Assembly: GCA_004172865.1 (NCBI GenBank)
Contig: SEBV01000003.1
Location: 247,219 to 311,218, forward strand
Origin: Gammaproteobacteria bacterium
GTDB taxonomy: Bacteria; Pseudomonadota; Gammaproteobacteria; Pseudomonadales; Cellvibrionaceae
Length of the DNA stretch: 64,000 nt
Direction: 5' to 3'
Below the pieces are notes generated by a model. The model searched no databases and was not told the origin of the DNA. It saw only the letters and a program-made list of their open reading frames with translations. The stretch's first letter is position 1. Each line of letters begins with the position of its first letter. Positions 35,415 through 45,050 of the stretch are shown here, piece after piece. The translations under genes were made by a program, and so were the position numbers.

Positions 35415-35711
35415 ATGGAAATTATAATCGCAGCAAATTGCAAAAAAGACCCGGGCACTATAGTCCCGGTCATTAACTTAAAACGCTGTGAAGGAAAATC
35501 TGACTGCGTGGTCGTTTGCCCAGAAAATGTTTTCGAGGTTCGGCAAATTGATCACGCCGATTATGAAGAATTAAATCTGCTGCACAAACTCAAGCTACGT
35601 GTTCACGGAATGAAAGTCGCTTACGCACCTAATGCAGATGCCTGCAAATCTTGTGGATTGTGCGTAAGCGCATGCCCGGAAAAAGCGATTACTCTAACCA
35701 GGCGATTATAG
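35415..35711 (+). CDS. Ferredoxin-like protein with two Fe-S motifs
   Basis: Electron-transfer protein of 98 residues. The second motif is a full CxxCxxCxxxCP (ACKSCGLCVSACPEKAI, near residue 80). The first is RCEGKSDCVVVCPENVF, in which the second cysteine of the motif is replaced by lysine, so one cluster may be incomplete or of another type. A 35-residue insertion separates the motifs. It follows the ECF sigma pair by 31 bases on the same strand and may belong to that operon. The opposite-strand AAA gene ends 13 bases later. Confidence 0.85.
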   Translation: MEIIIAANCKKDPGTIVPVINLKRCEGKSDCVVVCPENVFEVRQIDHADYEELNLLHKLKLRVHGMKVAYAPNADACKSCGLCVSACPEKAITLTRRL

Positions 35712-35723
35712 AACAGAATTTTT

Positions 35724-37205
35724 TTAGGCCGGTATAGTCCTATCCTCCGCCCACAATCTTAGCCGCGCTATTTGTTCAGCCATCACCACCGAAAGCGGGC
35801 TTGTGTTGCGAATTTCGTGCAGCAAAATATCCGTTGTTAATTTGGTTGCGCTAGATGCTGCGGTGTACATAGCAGCAACAATTGCTTGCTCGATTTCTGA
35901 ACCTGAAAAACCATTTGTGGCACTGGCTAATTTGCTTACATCAAATTCGGCAGCGAGCATATTGCGTTTGTTGATGTGAATCATAAAAATATCTTTACGC
36001 ACATCGGCATCCGGTAAATCTACAAAAAATATTTCGTCCAATCTACCTTTACGAATTAGCTCAGGTGGAAGTTTTGATATGTCGTTGCTGGTGGCGACAA
36101 TAAATACTTTGGTTTTGCGTTCTGCCATCCATGTTAACAATGTTCCCAATAAACGTTGCGATACGCCATTGTCGTTACCATCTTGCGCCATGCCTTTTTC
36201 GATTTCATCTAACCAGATTACGCAAGGTGACATAGCATCAGCGAGTTTTAATGCTTCGCGCAAATTGCGTTCAGTTTCGCCGTGAAATTTATTGTAGAGC
36301 GCACCAATATCTAAACGCAGTAATGCAAGCCCCCACAAACCTGCAACAGCTTTTGCCGCCAAACTTTTACCGCCACCTTGAACGCCTAATAATAAAATTC
36401 CTTTCGGCATATCTAATTTATTATCTTCAGCGATGAACGCATCGCGTCGCGTAATTAGCCAGCGTTTTAAATTGTGTAATCCTCCAACTTGTGAAAAATC
36501 TTTAACGTTGGATTCAAAACTCATTACGCCTTCCATATCCAGCAAAGCAAATTTCGCTTTGTTGATATCGTGAACATCCACTTCAGATAATTCACCGTCG
36601 GCCCAAATAGCCATACGCACTAGACGGCGAACATCGCTAACACTTAAACCTTGCAAATTATTCATTAATTTTTTAAGCGTGATGTTGTCAGTTTTTACAC
36701 GCGCGCCGCCATGTTTATCGGACCAGCTCTTTGCTTCTTCACGAATCACTTCCATAATTTTTTCATCGCTTGGCAATGAAAGCGAATAAGCAGTACTGTA
36801 GCGTGAAAGCTCGGGCGGCAAACGTAATTGATAGCTCAAAAAAACCAGCGTATGCGGCACTGCAAAGTGATTGAGTGCGATATCTTTAAGCAAACGCACA
36901 ACATTCGGTTGGCTTTCTAGAAATGGATGAATGTCGCACAGTGCATAAATACCCGGCTGCATTTGGCTTTTAATATGCCGCAGCGCTTCTTCAACGTGAT
37001 TAAGTTCACTGCCTTTTGGCACAAGTTGTGGGCCAAAATTTACGCGCGTCAAACCATCGGTAACGGACCAGCGATGCAAGTCACGGCCCTGGTTATTCGC
37101 CACCATTGAAAGAACGTCCAATGCTTTCTTTTCTTCAAAGGTTTCGATTACAACCAGAGGTATGCGTGAATCCAGTAATAATTTTATTTCGTTAACGTCT
37201 TGCAC
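35724..37205 (-). CDS. AAA-family ATPase (Ycf46-like)
   Basis: ATPase of 493 residues. The N-terminal half (about 1-220) resembles the Ycf46-type domain that starts LLLDSRIPLVVIETFEE. The C-terminal AAA module has Walker A GVQGGGKSLAAK, Walker B CVIWLDEIEKGM, sensor-1 VFIVATSND and the arginine-finger region ELIRKGRLDEIFFVDLP. Cyanobacterial Ycf46 has been tied to carbon-uptake control; the bacterial role elsewhere is unclear. The GTG at 37205 has GAGGG four bases upstream and begins just before the conserved region; the frame is open to a TTG at 37286. It diverges from coq7. Confidence 0.85.
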   Translation of the reverse strand: MQDVNEIKLLLDSRIPLVVIETFEEKKALDVLSMVANNQGRDLHRWSVTDGLTRVNFGPQLVPKGSELNHVEEALRHIKSQMQPGIYALCDIHPFLESQPNVVRLLKDIALNHFAVPHTLVFLSYQLRLPPELSRYSTAYSLSLPSDEKIMEVIREEAKSWSDKHGGARVKTDNITLKKLMNNLQGLSVSDVRRLVRMAIWADGELSEVDVHDINKAKFALLDMEGVMSFESNVKDFSQVGGLHNLKRWLITRRDAFIAEDNKLDMPKGILLLGVQGGGKSLAAKAVAGLWGLALLRLDIGALYNKFHGETERNLREALKLADAMSPCVIWLDEIEKGMAQDGNDNGVSQRLLGTLLTWMAERKTKVFIVATSNDISKLPPELIRKGRLDEIFFVDLPDADVRKDIFMIHINKRNMLAAEFDVSKLASATNGFSGSEIEQAIVAAMYTAASSATKLTTDILLHEIRNTSPLSVVMAEQIARLRLWAEDRTIPA

Positions 37206-37362
37206 TTGTCCCTCGCTGCATAGTTTTATGAATGTGAGATTATTATGTGGTTTTATAGTGCCAGAAACTGAAAATTTAGGCAGCAAAACTCATCGCAAAC
37301 AAAGCCTTGTAGGCATTTTTTAGTTACAATCTCACCCAATAATTGATTTGAGACTATTTGAT

Positions 37363-38001
37363 ATGCGCCAACTCACAGCGATTGATAATTTTATTGTACG
37401 AGCTGACCGCGCACTTCGCACGCTCGCTGCGGGCGAACAACACGCCGAACGCCCCTCTCCCGCCCAAAACTTTCAAGAAGCTGAACTCACTACCGAAGAA
37501 AAACGCCACGCCGCCGGCTTAATGCGCGTTAATCATGCAGGTGAAGTCTGCGCGCAAGCGCTCTATCAAGGCCAAGCACTCACAGCGAAATTACCCAATA
37601 TTCGCGCAGAAATGGAACATGCGGCGGCGGAAGAAGTTGATCATCTCGTGTGGTGCCAGCAACGTTTAAACGCGCTGGATAGTCATACCAGTTATTTGAA
37701 TCCGCTTTGGTACGGGCTTTCATTTGCTATTGGTGCTGGCGCGGGATTGGTAAGTGATAAAGTGAGTTTAGGTTTTGTTGCAGCAACTGAAGATCAGGTC
37801 TGCCAACATTTACAAAAACATTTGGAAGATTTGCCGGTGCAGGATGAAAAAAGTCGAGCTGTAGTTACTCAAATGCTGAGCGATGAAGCGCGTCATGCCA
37901 ATATGGCGTTAAACGCTGGCGGCTATGAATTCCCTACACCAGTTAAGGGTTTAATGACGTTAATTTCGAAGGCGATGACAACAACGAGCTATAGGTTTTA
38001 A
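37363..38001 (+). CDS. coq7: Demethoxyubiquinone hydroxylase Coq7
   Basis: Membrane-associated di-iron hydroxylase of 212 residues that carries out the last hydroxylation in ubiquinone synthesis. Ligand segments characteristic of the ferritin-like fold are visible: [43 protein letters not shown] and [15 protein letters not shown], giving the ExxH pairs. A hydrophobic patch ([14 protein letters not shown]) mediates membrane contact. The ATG at 37363 is used; a TTG at 37348 would add five residues. Confidence 0.95.
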   Translation: MRQLTAIDNFIVRADRALRTLAAGEQHAERPSPAQNFQEAELTTEEKRHAAGLMRVNHAGEVCAQALYQGQALTAKLPNIRAEMEHAAAEEVDHLVWCQQRLNALDSHTSYLNPLWYGLSFAIGAGAGLVSDKVSLGFVAATEDQVCQHLQKHLEDLPVQDEKSRAVVTQMLSDEARHANMALNAGGYEFPTPVKGLMTLISKAMTTTSYRF

Positions 38002-38012
38002 ATAAAAGTAAT

Positions 38013-38804
38013 TTAATTTTTTGCCAGTTGTTTTTGAGTTTTATATCGATCCGATAAAATTTTTACGCGCTTTACGTAAGTCTGCGTTTCTTCGTAAGGA
38101 GGAATGCCGCTGTAGCGCGTTACCGCTCCTGCTCCTGCATTATAAGCTGCTGCTGCAAGCGCTTCGTTGCCGCTAAAAGTCTGCAGTAAAGCCGCTAAAT
38201 ATTTCACCCCGCCTTTAATATTTTGCTCAGGGTTTGAGGTGTCGTCCACGCCCATATCTTTTGCAGTGCCCGGCATTAATTGCATTAAACCCATGGCACC
38301 TTTACGCGAACGCGCTAGAGGATTAAATGCAGATTCTGCGTGGATGATGGCGCGAATAAAGCCGACATCGACTTTGTATTGTTTTGCAGCAAGGCTGATA
38401 GTGTCGCTAAATTCGGTGAGATGTAATCGAGTGTTGTACCAATTAACGCTGGAAGTGATGCTACACGCATAACAACTATTATAAACGACAACTTCGTATT
38501 GAGTTTTATAAGGCACACTGTCGGAAAACATGGTTGCGCCGTCTTTTTTATACTTAAAGACCCGCATACCTGCCCCGTCATTACCGGCAACTTTATTCGC
38601 GGCAGCCTTAGCCTTTTCAAGGCGTTCCTGTTCACGTTTTGCCCTGGCGTCAGCAGCCGTTTTTTCTGCAACTTCGCGAACCTGCTTTTCAAAATCAACA
38701 ACCGCAGTATTTTTCTTACCAGCCTCAGATAGCGCATCACCTGCCAGACAAATGTCAGCAAGAAGTGCGCAAATCGCAAATAAGAAGAAAATCTGTTTGA
38801 CCAC
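38013..38804 (-). CDS. Lytic transglycosylase with SLT domain
   Basis: Periplasmic peptidoglycan lytic transglycosylase of 263 residues. A signal peptide ends near residue 21 (LLADICLAG). A charged helical stretch (30-75) and a DUF4124-like segment (RVFKYKKDGATMFSDSVP) precede the SLT domain, whose catalytic glutamate lies in IIHAESAFNPLARSRKGAMGLMQLMPGTAKDMGV; AAAAYNAGAGAVTRYSGIPPYEET closes it. The start is a GTG followed by GTC, without a strong ribosome binding site. The stop lies 12 bases from the coq7 stop on the other strand. Confidence 0.9.
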   Translation of the reverse strand: MVKQIFFLFAICALLADICLAGDALSEAGKKNTAVVDFEKQVREVAEKTAADARAKREQERLEKAKAAANKVAGNDGAGMRVFKYKKDGATMFSDSVPYKTQYEVVVYNSCYACSITSSVNWYNTRLHLTEFSDTISLAAKQYKVDVGFIRAIIHAESAFNPLARSRKGAMGLMQLMPGTAKDMGVDDTSNPEQNIKGGVKYLAALLQTFSGNEALAAAAYNAGAGAVTRYSGIPPYEETQTYVKRVKILSDRYKTQKQLAKN

Positions 38805-39009
38805 GATTGATTCGATACCTGATCTGAAACTAAGGGAAAGCAGTCTAGGGAAGATAAGTGTAGCTCAAGGTGTGAACAAAGAGGTTTGCGATAATTCGAA
38901 TTCGTGATGAATAGCCAGCTCTTTTATGAACAAGACTATGCCCTAAGTCGTTGATGCAGCCTAAATGCTGTTCTTTTTACAAGTTTATTATTAATTTGTA
39001 TGTTTCGGA

Positions 39010-39633
39010 TTAAGCCGCAAGCGCTGGAAATAATCCCTTTAAACCACCTGCGATAAACTCAATTGCAATCGCTGCCAACAACAAACCCATAATTCGGGTA
39101 GACATTGCGATTGATTTTTTGGTGATGTGTTTTGACAACCAGGGCATGGCAATTAATGTCAGCCAAAGAAAAAAGCAAACGCTGGTAATAGCTGCAAAAA
39201 TTAGAATCCAATGCGTCCATTCCGATGATTGGTGCGCGTAAACAATTACTGTGCTGATTGCGCCTGGGCCAGCCAGTAGCGGAATAGTTAGCGGCACAAG
39301 TGCAATGGTTTCATCCTCTTCCAGCGAATGGATATCGTCTGGCTTCGCCAAGGTTGATTGCAGCATGGATAGCGCCATAAATAACAGCACTAATCCGCCC
39401 GCGCAACGAAATGCGCTAATGCTAATGCCCAATACTTCCAGAATTTTTTCACCGAGAATCAACGACACAATCAACACGCTGAATACTGACAGTACGGTCA
39501 AGCGAATCGTCGCGCGTTTGGTTTTTGCGGTTTGTCGCGCGGTGAGTACAAGGAAAACTGGAATGGCGCCGAGCGGATCTACGATTGCCAAGAGGCCGAT
39601 AAAAAACTGCGAGTACTCTGCAAAAGAAAGCAT
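39010..39633 (-). CDS. MarC family membrane protein
   Basis: Inner-membrane protein of 207 residues with six predicted helices. It carries the family start FAEYSQFFIGLLAIVDPLGAIPVFLVLT and the IPLLAGPGAISTVIVYA block in the middle. MarC/UPF0056 proteins are widespread and their function is not established. AAGGAA lies six bases before the ATG. It is 75 bases downstream of pncC and may share its transcript. Confidence 0.9.
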   Translation of the reverse strand: MLSFAEYSQFFIGLLAIVDPLGAIPVFLVLTARQTAKTKRATIRLTVLSVFSVLIVSLILGEKILEVLGISISAFRCAGGLVLLFMALSMLQSTLAKPDDIHSLEEDETIALVPLTIPLLAGPGAISTVIVYAHQSSEWTHWILIFAAITSVCFFLWLTLIAMPWLSKHITKKSIAMSTRIMGLLLAAIAIEFIAGGLKGLFPALAA

Positions 39634-39708
39634 CGATATTCCTTTTCAACGAGAGGGATTTATTGGGTTTAGCAAAAGAGCGTTTAGCAAAAGAATTTTT
39701 GAAAAAAT

Positions 39709-40215
39709 CTAAAGAAGATTCAACAAACCTTTCAGCGCTTCGACGACGGATTCTTGCTGCACCGCTGCTCTGTTACCTGAAAATTGAAAACGTTTTGAAT
39801 GAGTGATGCCAGACGCTAAGCCCCAAGCGATCCACACAGTGCCGACTGGTTTTTCTGGTGTCCCACCTGACGGGCCTGCTATACCGCTTACGGCAACGGC
39901 GATATCTGCATCCGCCAGAGCAAGTACACCACCTATCATTTGTTCAACAACCGCCTGGCTCACCGCACCTTCTTGCGAAAGTGTTTCAGTTTTTACGTGA
40001 AGTAACTTTTCTTTAGCGCGATTGGCGTAACTGACGACGCCATATTCAAACCATTCAGAGCTGCCAGCAATTGCAGTAATTGCCGCAGCAACGCCACCGC
40101 CGGTGCAAGACTCCGCAGTAGCGACTCGCCACCCACGCGCTAATAATTTTTCACCTAATGCGGTACTTAATAGCAAGGCGCTTAATTGCTGCGTGGATTG
40201 CGATTCAATGGACAA
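39709..40215 (-). CDS. pncC: Nicotinamide-nucleotide amidase (CinA C-terminal type)
   Basis: Stand-alone amidase of 168 residues that deamidates nicotinamide mononucleotide to nicotinate mononucleotide in pyridine salvage. Conserved parts: GWRVATAESCTGGGVAAAITAIAGSSEWFEYGVVSYANRAKEKLL, with the active-site serine in ESCTGG, and AVSGIAGPSGGTPEKPVGTVW. The molybdopterin-like N-terminal domain of full CinA is absent, as in E. coli YgaD. The start is a TTG two bases after the upstream gene; no good ribosome binding site is seen, which suggests coupling. Confidence 0.92.
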   Translation of the reverse strand: MSIESQSTQQLSALLLSTALGEKLLARGWRVATAESCTGGGVAAAITAIAGSSEWFEYGVVSYANRAKEKLLHVKTETLSQEGAVSQAVVEQMIGGVLALADADIAVAVSGIAGPSGGTPEKPVGTVWIAWGLASGITHSKRFQFSGNRAAVQQESVVEALKGLLNLL

Positions 40216-40217
40216 AA

Positions 40218-40568
40218 TTACTTATTTCTTTTGAGCGATAACACCGATCTTTCCGGTTTATCGGCGCGCTCGGCGAATTGTTTCGCCAAGGCTTCTCGCT
40301 CTTTAGTGGCTTCACTTTTCAGCGATTCAAGATCTGTTGCACCACTTGTAGCGCTGTATGAGTTTGGACTATTTGATGAAGCTTTTGCCAGGAATTCCAA
40401 GCCGCATCGCATCAAACGCGCTTGATCTACAAACGACAAATTAGCCGGAAAATTGGCAGGATTTATTGCTGAAGGATCGCGTGGATTCCCTTCTACTTGC
40501 AATACAAAACCCGATTCGTGAGTCGCAGTTCCGGCGGCCAAATCGGCTACCCATGCATCAAAATCCAT
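40218..40568 (-). CDS. Hypothetical protein upstream of pncC
   Basis: Protein of 116 residues, not recognised. The N-terminal half (MDFDAWVADLAAGTATHESGFVLQVEGNPRDPSAINP) looks folded, and the C-terminal part is a charged helix (LESLKSEATKEREALAKQFAERADKPE) that may form a coiled coil. No signal peptide or membrane segment. AGG lies six bases before the ATG. It stands two bases ahead of pncC, so the two are one transcription unit and probably translationally coupled. Confidence 0.75.
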   Translation of the reverse strand: MDFDAWVADLAAGTATHESGFVLQVEGNPRDPSAINPANFPANLSFVDQARLMRCGLEFLAKASSNSPNSYSATSGATDLESLKSEATKEREALAKQFAERADKPERSVLSLKRNK

Positions 40569-40639
40569 AAAATACCTGTTCGTTTGCAGTGATTGATTTG
40601 CAGAGATTATTCCGTCTCCCGAAAGAATAACCTTATTAA

Positions 40640-41623
40640 TTACGCTTGTGACGACCGACGTTGCTCCTCGCGCTTTTCGATTTTTTGCTGTCTACGCAGC
40701 TGGCGCTCAGGTGGCAAGGCACCAATATGCACTTCATCGCGACTTTTCGCCAATTGAATTTGCTTTTGACGCTCGGCAAAACGCATTTTTTGCTCATCCG
40801 TCAATTTTTCATAGCAACGCGGGCAGCTCACGCCCGGCATATATTGATCGGACAACTTGTCTTCTTCCGTAATAGGATGACGGCAGCCGTGGCATTGATC
40901 ATAAATGCCTTTCTTTAAACTATGATTAACAGCAACACGATTATCGAAAACAAAGCATTCGCCTTTCCACAAACTTTGCTCTTCAGGCACTTCTTCCAGA
41001 TATTTCAGAATTCCGCCTTCCAAGTGATAAACCTCTTCAAAACCCAACTCTTTCATGTAGGCCGTAGATTTTTCACAACGAATTCCACCGGTGCAAAACA
41101 TGGCGACTTTTTTATGTTTGGCGGGGTCCAGATTTTCAGCAACGTAAGCGGGAAATTCGCGGAAGGTTTCGGTTTTAGGATCTATAGCGCGCTCAAAAGT
41201 ACCGATATCGTATTCATAGGAATTGCGAGTATCTATTACGGTAACGTCGGGATCGCTGATCAGCGCATTCCAATCCTGCGGCTTAACATAGGTGCCAACG
41301 ATTTTCTTGGGGTCTATACCATTTACGCCCATGGTAACGATTTCTTTTTTAAGCTTTACCTTCATACGATAAAAAGGTTTGCCTTCAAAGAAGGATTCTT
41401 TGTAGGAGATATCTACAAAACGTTCGTCGCTTTTTAAGAAATCCAACAAGCTATTGATAGCGTCGCGCGTGCCCGACACTGTGCCGTTGATGCCCTCTTC
41501 TGCCAGCAACAAAGTGCCTTTTAAATCCAGTTCGTCACAGCGATCTTTTAAGCGAGGGGCAAATTCCTGATAGTCAGGCAGAGCGACAAATTTATAGAGT
41601 GCGGCAACAACTATTTCATTCAT
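40640..41623 (-). CDS. trhO: tRNA uridine hydroxylase TrhO (rhodanese-fold, YceA)
   Basis: Cytoplasmic protein of 327 residues of the YceA/TrhO family, which makes 5-hydroxyuridine at the tRNA wobble position using oxygen. It has the N-terminal acylphosphatase-like part ([18 protein letters not shown]), a rhodanese domain with the active cysteine in [20 protein letters not shown], and a C-terminal Cys-rich piece ([11 protein letters not shown] ... [11 protein letters not shown]) that may bind zinc, followed by a basic tail. Length is normal for the family. Confidence 0.94.
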   Translation of the reverse strand: MNEIVVAALYKFVALPDYQEFAPRLKDRCDELDLKGTLLLAEEGINGTVSGTRDAINSLLDFLKSDERFVDISYKESFFEGKPFYRMKVKLKKEIVTMGVNGIDPKKIVGTYVKPQDWNALISDPDVTVIDTRNSYEYDIGTFERAIDPKTETFREFPAYVAENLDPAKHKKVAMFCTGGIRCEKSTAYMKELGFEEVYHLEGGILKYLEEVPEEQSLWKGECFVFDNRVAVNHSLKKGIYDQCHGCRHPITEEDKLSDQYMPGVSCPRCYEKLTDEQKMRFAERQKQIQLAKSRDEVHIGALPPERQLRRQQKIEKREEQRRSSQA

Positions 41624-41734
41624 ATCTTTTCACTTTAATTCGGTAAACGAGTTTCGATCTAGACGTCAAGGGGGCGCTTGAAGGGCGCGCATTATAAATG
41701 CGTAATTTTTGAACAGCCAGAAAAAAATCCGGTT

Positions 41735-42058
41735 TTAGGGATGATCGTGTTTAGAGCCGCCCAAACAATTGGGTGAATCTGGAACATTACCTGCTACCGA
41801 CCACTCTTCAGGGCTAAAGGTATGGAGCGCCAAGGCGTGAACACCATTTTTTAACTCATCTGATAAGCATGCATAAACCGCTTGATGGCGTTGAACCTGA
41901 CGTTTACCGACAAAAGTCCCCGACACCAAAACCACCTTGAAGTGAGTCTCTGAACCCGGCGGCACCGAGTGCATGTAGCTTTCGTTAGCGACATCCACAT
42001 GGGCGGGATTAAAGGTTTCTGTTAGTTTGGAAAGGATGCGATTTTCAATGATACTCAT
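41735..42058 (-). CDS. BolA family protein
   Basis: BolA-fold protein of 107 residues. Members bind Fe-S cluster partners (monothiol glutaredoxins) and influence shape and stress response. The FKVVLVSGTFVGKRQVQRHQAVYACLSDEL block holds the family histidine and RHQxVY signature. A C-terminal extension (PDSPNCLGGSKHDHP) has Cys and His residues that could be ligands. The ATG at 42058 gives the usual N terminus (MSIIENRIL); a TTG at 42082 is open further upstream but unlikely. Confidence 0.9.
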   Translation of the reverse strand: MSIIENRILSKLTETFNPAHVDVANESYMHSVPPGSETHFKVVLVSGTFVGKRQVQRHQAVYACLSDELKNGVHALALHTFSPEEWSVAGNVPDSPNCLGGSKHDHP

Positions 42059-42333
42059 AAGGTACTCGTAGGTATCTAACAACCGCCATTTTAAATCCGC
42101 ATTTACACTCAGATTTCACCAGCAAAACCACGTTATAAAAACGTGATCACTAAGGCGAAAAAAAACTGCAGCAATTTGCTGGATTGGCGCTAGACTGTGA
42201 AAACTTGGCTAAGAAATGCGCTGGACTGCTGGTCACAGACCTCAAGGCATTTCAGGTTTCAATAATAACAAGAAATTGCTACTCACACGTGATTCGACAC
42301 GTTCAATCACACTGGTTTTCACTAGAGACTGAT

Positions 42334-42534
42334 ATGAGCTTACATAAAATTTTCGTTGATAGAAGACGCCGTGGCGAGGATCGAAGATTAGACAGCGACC
42401 CTTGCAAAGATATGCCGATTGATATTTACCATCGCAAGCGTCGTAAATCTGTTGAGCGTAGACACGTTGAACGCACGCTCGCGGACGACTATCTCGCTTA
42501 CCTCGGCGAGCTGGAAAGCAAAGCCACGCATTGA
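42334..42534 (+). CDS. Small highly charged hypothetical protein
   Basis: Protein of 66 residues, not recognised. It is rich in Arg and Asp with two similar motifs, FVDRRRRGEDRR and YHRKRRKSVERR, separated by about 20 residues, then an acidic helix at the C terminus. This could bind nucleic acid or a protein partner. The frame runs upstream to 42184, but the ATG at 42334 has AGAG six bases before it and starts the conserved-looking part. It stands alone between bolA and galK, which point away from it. No terminator serves it on the plus strand. Confidence 0.6.
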   Translation: MSLHKIFVDRRRRGEDRRLDSDPCKDMPIDIYHRKRRKSVERRHVERTLADDYLAYLGELESKATH

Positions 42535-42552
42535 TCCTGCTACAAAATCTCC

Positions 42553-42585
42553 AAAAAAACGCCCCTGAAGCAAGCTTCAGGGGCG
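42553..42585 (-). terminator. Intrinsic terminator of the galT-galK operon
   Basis: An 11-bp stem (42560-42570 with 42575-42585) around a CAAG loop; on the minus strand it is followed by seven T. It is 65 bases beyond the galK stop. Confidence 0.92.
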
Positions 42586-42649
42586 ACATAATGGACTTCA
42601 CTTTACACTTCAGTACAGCAACTTCTAACACACTAACTCACTAAAAACT

Positions 42650-43807
42650 CTACGTCGCGAATGCGCCTTTACTGGCTTTTGCAGGAATCAAACGCGGCAC
42701 ACAACCAGTTTCGACTTGGTAACGCTCTTCAACGGCCGTCATAAGCTGGGGAATAACAGTTGCCGGTGCAATCGCCACTACACATCCACCAAAACCGCCG
42801 CCGGTCATACGCGCTCCAGCTTGGCCTGCACCCGCGTCCTGCAATATCTTCACGAGTGAATCTATTGCTGGCGTTGTAATGCTGAAGTCATCGCGCATAG
42901 ATACATGCGATTCTGCCATAACACGAGCTAAGGTCGACATATCGCCTGAACTCAATGCCTCTGCAGCCAATAAAGTGCGATCATTCTCAGTTAACACATG
43001 ACGTGCCCTGCGAAAACTTAGCTCATCCAACTCGCCTTCAGCCGATAGCAATTGCTCAAGACTTACACCCCGCAAAGTTTTCTGGCCAAAGAATGCCGCT
43101 GCAGTTTCGCATTGAACGCGGCGCGTATTGTATTCACTTTCCACCAATCCACGTTTTACGCCGCTATGAACAATCAGAATTTCCCAGTCGGTAGGGATGG
43201 AGATGGTGCGGGTGGATAAATCCTGACAATCAATCAGCAAGGCGCTGCTGGCTTGGCCACGAGCAGAAATCAGCTGATCCATAATCCCGCAATTACAACC
43301 TACAAAATTATTCTCGGCAGCCTGACCTACCAAAGCGGCATCCGTCGGATCAATTCGCTCGTCACTCAGCTCGGTCAATGCCCGCACAAACGCGACTTCC
43401 AATGATGCTGAGCTACTTAAACCTGCGCCAGCTGGAACATTGCCGGAGATTAAAAAATTGCCGCCGGCCAGACGATAATTTCTTTTCTTCAATTCCTGCA
43501 CAACACCACGAGCATAGTCAGACCAAGGTGCTTCCGCATCCTGCTGCATAGTTTCATCAAGACTGATGACAACTTTTTGCGAACCAAAATCTTGAGCAAC
43601 TATGTGTAATTCACGATCAGCACGCGCGGAAACGGCGATAGAAGTACTGTAATTAATAGCGGCAGGCAATACGAAACCATCGTTATAGTCCGTATGCTCG
43701 CCAATTAAATTCACTCGTCCTGGCGCTTGCACGACCAACGCAGGAACGTGATCAAACGTAAACGTAAACAGCTCGGTGAGCTTTTGTTGATTTATTGTTG
43801 CACTCAC
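42650..43807 (-). CDS. galK: Galactokinase
   Basis: GHMP-family kinase of 385 residues that makes galactose 1-phosphate. The galactose-binding signature GRVNLIGEHTDYNDGFVLP is near residue 35, the ATP-binding motif is NVPAGAGLSSSASLEV, and the third GHMP motif is ARMTGGGFGGCVVAI. The GTG start has GAGG nine bases upstream. Only six bases separate it from galT. Galactose released by the GH35 enzyme of the xyloglucan locus could enter the cell's metabolism through this operon, though they are not linked on the map. Confidence 0.97.
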   Translation of the reverse strand: MSATINQQKLTELFTFTFDHVPALVVQAPGRVNLIGEHTDYNDGFVLPAAINYSTSIAVSARADRELHIVAQDFGSQKVVISLDETMQQDAEAPWSDYARGVVQELKKRNYRLAGGNFLISGNVPAGAGLSSSASLEVAFVRALTELSDERIDPTDAALVGQAAENNFVGCNCGIMDQLISARGQASSALLIDCQDLSTRTISIPTDWEILIVHSGVKRGLVESEYNTRRVQCETAAAFFGQKTLRGVSLEQLLSAEGELDELSFRRARHVLTENDRTLLAAEALSSGDMSTLARVMAESHVSMRDDFSITTPAIDSLVKILQDAGAGQAGARMTGGGFGGCVVAIAPATVIPQLMTAVEERYQVETGCVPRLIPAKASKGAFAT

Positions 43808-43813
43808 TCGTAA

Positions 43814-44860
43814 TTACCTCGTACGAAAATGAATTGGGCTTTGTTGACGTAGTCTTTCTGCGGCTTGCTCGGGCGATAAATCGCGCTGCGGCTCGGCCAG
43901 CATTTCGTATCCCACCATGAATTTACGTACGCTGGCAGATCGTAATAGCGGCGGATAAAAGTGTGCATGGAGTTGCCAGGGCGCTGTGTCAGTAACGTTA
44001 AAAGGTGCGCCATGCCAGCCCATCGAATAAGGGAATGAACACTCGAACAGGTTGTCGTAGCGAGCGGTTATATCGCGCAAAATCGCGCCCAAACTCACCT
44101 GCTCTGCGTCGGTTAAATCAGTAATGCGCGCGCGCGCCGCTTTGGGCAAGAGTAAGGTTTCAAACGGCCAGGCAGCCCAAAAGGGCACTACGACCAACCA
44201 ATCTTCGTTTTCCACGACGACCCGCTCACCTAATTCAGCTTCTTTTTGGGCGTAATCCAACAACAGGGATTTACCCTGCTCGCTATAAAACGCGCGCTGA
44301 TTTACATCTTCTTTTTGCACGAGGCTTGGCAGTTGGGTTTGCGCCCAAATCTGACCGTGCGGATGCGGGTTTGAGCAGCCCATGACTGCGCCTTTGTTTT
44401 CAAAAATCTGCACGGAAGCATAGGTTTTGCCCAAGTCGGCAGCTTCGGTCATCCAGGTTTTCACCACGGCCAAAATTTCTTCATCGTTCAGCAACGGCAA
44501 AGTTTTGCTGTGATCGGGCGAGAAGCAAATGACGCGGCTAGTGCCGTGTTCAGCCTGAATCTGAAATAAAGGATCTGATGATGCGGGAGCATCCGGCACT
44601 TGAGGCATTAGGGCCGCGAAGTCATTGGTAAAAACGAAAGTGGTTTTATAGTTGGGATTCAACTCACCGCCAACGCGCTTGTTACCCGGGCAAAGAAAAC
44701 AATTTGGATCATGCGCAGCACTTTCCGGCCACTGATTAGGCTCTTGTTGACCTTGCCAAGGGCGTTTATTTCTATGAGGAGAGATCAGCAGCCATTCGCC
44801 TGAAAGAGGATTAAAGCGACGATGGGTGTGCTCATTAACTGAAAATTCGTCGGGAAGCAT
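43814..44860 (-). CDS. galT: Galactose-1-phosphate uridylyltransferase
   Basis: Second Leloir-pathway enzyme, transferring UMP from UDP-glucose to galactose 1-phosphate. The active-site HPH triad is in [12 protein letters not shown] (His166-Pro-His168 from this start); the zinc-binding cysteines appear in CFLCPGNKR. The ATG at 44860 is preceded by AGAGA and gives 348 residues, the usual size. The longer frame to 44899 adds 13 residues without support. It is first in a galT-galK operon; galE and galM are not nearby. Confidence 0.96.
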   Translation of the reverse strand: MLPDEFSVNEHTHRRFNPLSGEWLLISPHRNKRPWQGQQEPNQWPESAAHDPNCFLCPGNKRVGGELNPNYKTTFVFTNDFAALMPQVPDAPASSDPLFQIQAEHGTSRVICFSPDHSKTLPLLNDEEILAVVKTWMTEAADLGKTYASVQIFENKGAVMGCSNPHPHGQIWAQTQLPSLVQKEDVNQRAFYSEQGKSLLLDYAQKEAELGERVVVENEDWLVVVPFWAAWPFETLLLPKAARARITDLTDAEQVSLGAILRDITARYDNLFECSFPYSMGWHGAPFNVTDTAPWQLHAHFYPPLLRSASVRKFMVGYEMLAEPQRDLSPEQAAERLRQQSPIHFRTR

Positions 44861-45050
44861 AATTTCTCTGAGATTATAAATATGATAATTAAACCGCATG
44901 TGTAATGTAGCTCAATCCACGGTTATTCACAACCTCAAACGCGACAAGATCATATTATTTGTGGTGCAGATGCTGCGGAGCATGACCTCCGCAACAGAGT
45001 GGTAAGGATGGAATGCGGTTAACTATTTAGCTGAGAGATTCGCAAAAAAC

